DNA of 64,000 bases from Gallaecimonas kandeliae (lineage in GTDB: Bacteria > Pseudomonadota > Gammaproteobacteria > Enterobacterales > Gallaecimonadaceae). The notes under the pieces are model-generated. The model made no database searches. It had not been told where the DNA came from and was given only the letters and a program-made list of their open reading frames with translations. Shown piece after piece: positions 59,821 through 64,000 of the stretch. The stretch spans positions 2,507,415-2,571,414 of the forward strand of contig NZ_CP118480.1 in NCBI RefSeq assembly GCF_030450055.1, read 5' to 3'. The translations under genes were made by a program, and so were the position numbers. Every line of letters begins with the position of its first letter. Within the stretch, counting starts at the first letter, position 1.

Positions 59821-62391
59821 ATGAACGCCGCCCTGGCCCTTCGCGAAAGCCTCAAAGCCCATACCGACAGCCTCAAGGCACGGCTGGGCCCCGATACAGA
59901 CATCATCGCCCTCATCCACGAGCGGGCCGCCGTCATGGACGCCCTGCTGGTGGAACGCTGGCAGGCCCTGGGGCTGGAACAAGGGCAACTGGCCCTTATC
60001 GCCGTCGGCGGCTACGGCCGGGGCGAGCTGCACCCCTATTCCGACGTGGACATACTGGTGCTGTCGGAGAAGGAGCTGACAGCGCCCGAGCAGGACAGCA
60101 TCAGCCAATTCATCACAGAGCTCTGGGACGCCCGCCTCGACATCGGCCACGCCACCCGTACCCTGGCCGACTGCCTGGATAGGGCCAAAGACGACATCAC
60201 CATCGCCACCAACCTGCTGGAAGCGCGGCTGCTGTGCGGCCCCCAGGGGCTCTTCGACGCCCTCAAACGCGGCCTGTCCCCGGCCCATTGCTGGCCTGTG
60301 GCGGCCTTTTTCAAGGCAAAGGCCGATGAGCAGATAGCCCGCCACGGCCGTTACGACTCCACCGCCTACAACCTCGAGCCCAACCTCAAGGGCAACCCCG
60401 GGGGCCTGCGTGACATCCAGACGGTGGTCTGGGTGCTGCTGCGCCACCTCAATCGCAAGGATCTGCCGGCCCTGGCCGAGCAAGGCTGGCTGGAGCAGGA
60501 AGAGCTGGACGAGCTCATCGCCTGCCGCGATCACCTCTGGCGGCTGCGCTTTGCCCTGCACCTGGCGGCCGGGCGCAGCGAAGACCGGCTGCTGTTCGAC
60601 CTCCAACCCGAAGTGGCCAGGCTGCTGGGTTTCGAGGGCGACAACCGCCAGGCGGTGGAGGCCATGATGCAGCAGCTCTACCAGACGTTGCGCCGAGTCT
60701 CGGAGCTCAACGCCATCCTCCTGGAAATATTGGCCGAAGAGCTGAGCCCGGAGCCGCACCCGCCGAGCCGCCGCCTGGACGATCTTTTTGATGCCCAGGG
60801 CAGCCAGCTGCTGTGCCGCGAGCCGGGGAGACTGGGCGAGCAGCCCCATTACCTGCTGGACCTCTTCCTGCATCTGGCCAGGGACTCCAACCTCACCGGC
60901 ATCGCCGCCGGTACCTTGAGGGCCTTGCGCGCCCTGCGCCGCGACATAAAGGCGCCGCTTTGCGAAGATCCGCCCTGCCGGGAGCGTTTCATGGCACTGC
61001 TGCGTCACCCCAGGGGCCTGGGCCTGCCCTTCAAGCTGATGCACCGCCACGGCATTATGGCCGCCTACCTCCCCGCCTGGGGCAAGATAGTGGGCCAGAT
61101 GCAGTTCGATCTCTTCCACGCCTACACCGTGGACGAACACACCTACAGGGTGGTGCGCAACGCCTACCGTTTCTCGCTGCCGGACAGGGCCAAGGAGTTC
61201 CCCCTGGCAAGCCTGCTGGTGCGGCAGATGCGCAAGCCCGAGCTTTTGTACCTGGCGGCGCTCTTCCACGACATCGCCAAGGGCCGGGGCGGCGACCACT
61301 CGGAGCTCGGCGCCGCCGACGCCCTGGCCTTTGGTCAGAGCCATGGCCTTTCCGACATCGACACCCGCCTCATCGCCTGGCTGGTGGAGCACCACCTGGT
61401 GATGTCGGTCACGGCCCAGCGCCGGGACATCTCGGATCCGGAAGTGATCCGCCAGTTCGCCGCCCTGGTGCGGGACGAGACCCACCTCAACTACCTCTAC
61501 TGCCTGACGGTGGCCGACATCCGCGCCACCAACGACAAGCTGTGGAACGACTGGAAAGGCTCCTTGCTGCGCGAGCTTTACTTCGCCTCGCAAAAAGCCC
61601 TGCGCCGCGGCCTGGAAAAGCCTATCGACATCAGGCCCGCCATCCGCGAGGCAAAAGAAGAAGCCGGCCGACTGCTGGCCAAGCGCGCCATCAGCCAGAG
61701 TGCCTTGAAAGCCCTTTGGCAACGTTTTCGCGCCGACTATTTCCTGCGCCACAGTCCTGAGCAGATCGCCTGGCATGCCGAGGCCATCCTCAAGCACCAG
61801 CATAAGGACGGCCCCCTGGTGAAGCTGTCCAAGCACACCACCCGGGGCGGCACCGAACTCTTCGTCTATACCCGCGACAGGCCCCAGCTCTTTGCCGGCA
61901 TCGCCAGCGTGCTGGACGGCAAGAATCTCTCCATCTTCGATGCCCAGGTCATGACCAGCAAGGACGGCTGGGCCCTGGACTCCCTGGTGGTGGTGGAGCG
62001 GGACGGCAGCCCGGTGGAAAGCCCCTCCCGGGTACAGAGCACCAGGCGCGCCCTGGAAAAGGCGCTGCTGCAGGCCAAACTGCCCAAGCCGGCGCAAAGG
62101 CCCCTGCCCCGCCAGCTCAAGCCATTCAAGGTGCCGACAGACGTAACCTTCCTGCCGTCCAGCCGCAAGCAGAGCCTGGCCGAGTTCACGGCCCTGGACA
62201 GGCCCGGCCTGCTGGCCCAGGTGGGCCAGGTGTTCGCCGAATGTGGCGTTTCCCTCAAGGCGGCCAAGATCACCACCATAGGGGAGCGGGCCGAGGACTT
62301 CTTCATCCTCACCACCCTGGACGGCGAGGCCCTCAGCGACGACGAACAGCAGCAATTGCGGGACGCGCTGGTGGACGCCCTGGCGCAATAA
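59821..62391 (+). CDS. glnD: bifunctional uridylyltransferase/uridylyl-removing enzyme GlnD
   Basis: GlnD senses glutamine and uridylylates or deuridylylates PII proteins, controlling glutamine synthetase. The product is 856 aa, slightly shorter than the E. coli protein. The nucleotidyltransferase site GGYGRGELHPYSDVD is at about 63-77, the HD domain has H483-D484 in LFHDIAKG, and two C-terminal ACT domains start near 680 and 785. GGAGCC precedes ATG 59821. The map-glnD-dapD order matches E. coli. Confidence 0.97.
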   Translation: MNAALALRESLKAHTDSLKARLGPDTDIIALIHERAAVMDALLVERWQALGLEQGQLALIAVGGYGRGELHPYSDVDILVLSEKELTAPEQDSISQFITELWDARLDIGHATRTLADCLDRAKDDITIATNLLEARLLCGPQGLFDALKRGLSPAHCWPVAAFFKAKADEQIARHGRYDSTAYNLEPNLKGNPGGLRDIQTVVWVLLRHLNRKDLPALAEQGWLEQEELDELIACRDHLWRLRFALHLAAGRSEDRLLFDLQPEVARLLGFEGDNRQAVEAMMQQLYQTLRRVSELNAILLEILAEELSPEPHPPSRRLDDLFDAQGSQLLCREPGRLGEQPHYLLDLFLHLARDSNLTGIAAGTLRALRALRRDIKAPLCEDPPCRERFMALLRHPRGLGLPFKLMHRHGIMAAYLPAWGKIVGQMQFDLFHAYTVDEHTYRVVRNAYRFSLPDRAKEFPLASLLVRQMRKPELLYLAALFHDIAKGRGGDHSELGAADALAFGQSHGLSDIDTRLIAWLVEHHLVMSVTAQRRDISDPEVIRQFAALVRDETHLNYLYCLTVADIRATNDKLWNDWKGSLLRELYFASQKALRRGLEKPIDIRPAIREAKEEAGRLLAKRAISQSALKALWQRFRADYFLRHSPEQIAWHAEAILKHQHKDGPLVKLSKHTTRGGTELFVYTRDRPQLFAGIASVLDGKNLSIFDAQVMTSKDGWALDSLVVVERDGSPVESPSRVQSTRRALEKALLQAKLPKPAQRPLPRQLKPFKVPTDVTFLPSSRKQSLAEFTALDRPGLLAQVGQVFAECGVSLKAAKITTIGERAEDFFILTTLDGEALSDDEQQQLRDALVDALAQ

Positions 62392-62438
62392 TGGGGATAA
62401 TCGGCCGCTACGCCGGAGGAGCCAATTGCCCCTCGGCA

Positions 62439-62463
62439 CCGGCCCTATTGGGGCCGGCTTTTG
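62439..62463 (+). terminator. terminator-like hairpin after glnD
   Basis: Stem CCGGCCC/GGGCCGG with loop TATTG, followed by CTTTTG. A second small hairpin GGCC-TATT-GGCC follows at about 62467-62478. Confidence 0.6.
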
Positions 62464-62557
62464 CCCGGCCTATTGGCCAGGGCCTGTCGGCCCCATGCCG
62501 ACCCTTTTCATGGCGCGGCGCCATGGCGTCGCCACAGCAGATCCTTAGGAGACCCTC

Positions 62558-63598
62558 GTGACAGCTGCTAACCACTTTAGTTTGGGCCTGGGTATAGGTA
62601 CCCGCAGCGCAGCCGGCGACTGGCTGGAAGTGTTCTACAGCAAGCCGGTACTGGCCCCGCAGGCAGAGCTGGTCGAAGCCCTGGCGGCCGTCACCGGTTA
62701 CAGCGGCGGCAACCAGGCCATCGACATCAAGGCCGAGCAGCTGCCGGCCCTGGCCGAGGCCTTTGCCCAGGCCGGCCTTGGCGACCAGCAGGCCATAGCC
62801 CAGGCCCTTTTCGGCACCGCGCAGCCGCTGGTGCTCTGTATCCTCGAAAGCGATGCCCAGTCCAGCTCCACTCCCGAGGTCTACCTCAAGCTGCAACTGC
62901 TTTCCCATCGCCTGGTACAGCCCCACGGCATCAACTTGAACGGCATGTTCGGCCTACTGCCCAACGTGGCCTGGACCAACGAAGGGGCCGTGGCCCTTGA
63001 CGAGCTGCCCCTGCGCCAGCTCAAAGCCCGTGCCGAGGGCCGGGTGCTGGACGTACAGTCCGTGGACAAGTTCCCCAAGATGACCAACTACGTGGTGCCG
63101 GCCGGCATCCGTATCGGCGACGCCTCCCGGGTGCGCCTGGGCGCCCACCTGGCGGCCGGCACCACCATCATGCACGAGGGCTTCGTCAACTTTAACGCCG
63201 GCACCCTCGGCACCAGCATGGTCGAAGGGCGGATCTCCGCCGGTGTGGTGGTGGGCGACGGTTCGGATCTCGGCGGCGGCTGCTCCACCATGGGCACCCT
63301 GTCCGGTGGTAACAACGTGGTGATCTCGGTGGGTGAAGGCTGCCTCATCGGCGCCAACGCCGGCCTCGGCATCCCCCTGGGCGATCGCTGCACCATCGAA
63401 GCCGGCCTCTATGTGACCGGCGGCTCCAAGGTGGTGGTGCTGGATGACAAGAACCAGGAAGTGGAAGTGGTCAAGGCCAGCACCCTGGCCGGCAAGCCGG
63501 ATCTGCAGTTCCGCCGCAATTCCCAGAGCGGCCGCATCGAGGTCAAGACCAACAAGTCCGCCATCGAACTGAACGCCGAGCTGCATTCCCACAACTGA
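62558..63598 (+). CDS. dapD: 2,3,4,5-tetrahydropyridine-2,6-dicarboxylate N-succinyltransferase
   Basis: DapD succinylates tetrahydrodipicolinate on the way to diaminopimelate and lysine, and so serves peptidoglycan synthesis. The product is 346 aa, the long form found in Pseudomonas, not the 274 aa enterobacterial form. A left-handed beta-helix region includes MHEGFVNFNAGT and GGGCSTMGTLSGG near 197-255, and the protein ends TNKSAIELNAELHSHN. The start is GTG 62558 with TTAGGAGA upstream. Confidence 0.95.
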   Translation: MTAANHFSLGLGIGTRSAAGDWLEVFYSKPVLAPQAELVEALAAVTGYSGGNQAIDIKAEQLPALAEAFAQAGLGDQQAIAQALFGTAQPLVLCILESDAQSSSTPEVYLKLQLLSHRLVQPHGINLNGMFGLLPNVAWTNEGAVALDELPLRQLKARAEGRVLDVQSVDKFPKMTNYVVPAGIRIGDASRVRLGAHLAAGTTIMHEGFVNFNAGTLGTSMVEGRISAGVVVGDGSDLGGGCSTMGTLSGGNNVVISVGEGCLIGANAGLGIPLGDRCTIEAGLYVTGGSKVVVLDDKNQEVEVVKASTLAGKPDLQFRRNSQSGRIEVKTNKSAIELNAELHSHN

Positions 63599-63612
63599 GG
63601 GAAGCCGGCAGC

Positions 63613-63640
63613 AAAAAGGCAGCCCCGGGCTGCCTTTTTT
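63613..63640. terminator. terminator between dapD and the PTS gene
   Basis: GGCAGC/GCTGCC stem flanked by AAAAA and TTTTTT, so it can act for both converging genes. Confidence 0.85.
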
Positions 63641-64000
63641 CATGCCAACTGGCGGTTGAGGGCGTCCCTCAGGCCAGCCGCCCTGGCGCCGAACACCAGT
63701 TGCACCCCCTGGCCTATGACCAGCACGCCGCTGGCGCCCAGGCGCCGGCAAGCCTTCTTGTCCACCATCTTGGGGTCGGCCACCTGTAGCCGCAGCCGGG
63801 TGATGCAGGCGTCCACCCGCAGCAGGTTGTCACGGCCCCCCAGGGCCGCCAGCAAGGCCTCGGCGATCACCTGGCCCGTGGCCGGTACCGGCGCCTGGAC
63901 CTCAACGGTGCGCCCTGGCGTAGCCAGCTTCAGGGCCCCTATGGCCACGTAGAAGACCACGAAGTAGAGGGCGCCCCAGAGCGGCATCAGCCAGAACAAA
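63640..64000 (-). CDS. PTS glucose/N-acetylglucosamine-type EIICB component, C-terminal part
   Basis: The gene enters from the right edge; only about 119 C-terminal residues are visible. They comprise the last EIIC transmembrane segment (about LWGALYFVVFYVAIGALKL), a linker, and an EIIB domain with the phosphorylatable Cys in DACITRLRLQV. The protein ends after EIIB, so no EIIA is fused. These permeases import and phosphorylate sugars using phosphoenolpyruvate. Glucose (PtsG) and GlcNAc (NagE) types cannot be told apart from this fragment. The edge codon TTG is not a real start. Confidence 0.88.
   Translation of the reverse strand, partial: LFWLMPLWGALYFVVFYVAIGALKLATPGRTVEVQAPVPATGQVIAEALLAALGGRDNLLRVDACITRLRLQVADPKMVDKKACRRLGASGVLVIGQGVQLVFGARAAGLRDALNRQLA

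Noticed and set aside
59767-62439. 890-codon open frame on the minus strand
   Set aside because: Antisense shadow of glnD.
62467-62478. GGCC-TATT-GGCC hairpin as a second glnD terminator
   Set aside because: Only four base pairs and no T run; more likely incidental.

Overview
The window is GC-rich and densely coded, and looks chromosomal. Core gene order (map | rpsB-tsf-pyrH-frr-uppS-cdsA-dxr-rseP-bamA-skp-lpxD-fabZ-lpxA-lpxB-rnhB-dnaE-accA-tilS, glnD-dapD beside map, rcsF-trmO-proS, aspS next to ruvC-ruvA-ruvB, yecE-cmoA-cmoB) is that of a gammaproteobacterium outside the Enterobacterales. An organism such as Gallaecimonas, or a relative of Shewanella or Aeromonas, would fit, but the genus is inference and was not tested. 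No rRNA, tRNA, CRISPR array, insertion sequence or integrase was seen.

Layout. (1) 1-11251: 3' part of a type VI secretion (T6SS) locus: end of tssC, hcp, tssE, tssF, tssG, tssH/clpV, then an unrecognised, visibly less GC-rich gene, vgrG, a MORN/YwqK-type protein, and a convergent DUF4280 PAAR-like gene. The unrecognised gene carries DxD-like and GGED motifs that recall GT-A glycosyltransferases and is the best novelty candidate. (2) 11306-16716: tamA-tamB envelope translocation pair. (3) 16737-20719: ruvC-ruvA-ruvB and aspS. (4) 20827-23534: yecE (DUF72), cmoA and cmoB. (5) 23571-27030: glutaminase, retropepsin-like protein, LysR regulator with a PurR-like palindrome upstream, and a small membrane protein. 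(6) 27146-35772: two secreted amidohydrolase-fold proteins holding three folds of which only one keeps its metal ligands, then rcsF, trmO, an NMT1/THI5 sensor with a degenerate GGDEF domain, and proS. (7) 35908-37922: patatin and an intact GGDEF protein. (8) 37939-58792, minus strand: the long envelope, lipid A, DNA replication and translation cluster, with a uridine phosphorylase gene inserted between bamA and skp. (9) 58992-64000: map, glnD, dapD and the end of a PTS EIICB gene.

How the genes work together. Tss proteins build the contractile sheath, tube, baseplate and recycling ATPase, with VgrG and PAAR-like proteins at the tip. BamA, Skp, TamA/B, RseP and RcsF cover outer membrane protein assembly and envelope stress sensing. 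LpxA/B/D, FabZ, AccA, CdsA, UppS and Dxr supply lipid A, fatty acid, phospholipid and isoprenoid carriers. RpsB, Tsf, Frr, PyrH and Map support translation. GlnD and DapD concern nitrogen control and lysine/peptidoglycan precursors. Intrinsic terminator-like hairpins lie after rpsB, tsf and frr and could grade expression along the minus-strand cluster.
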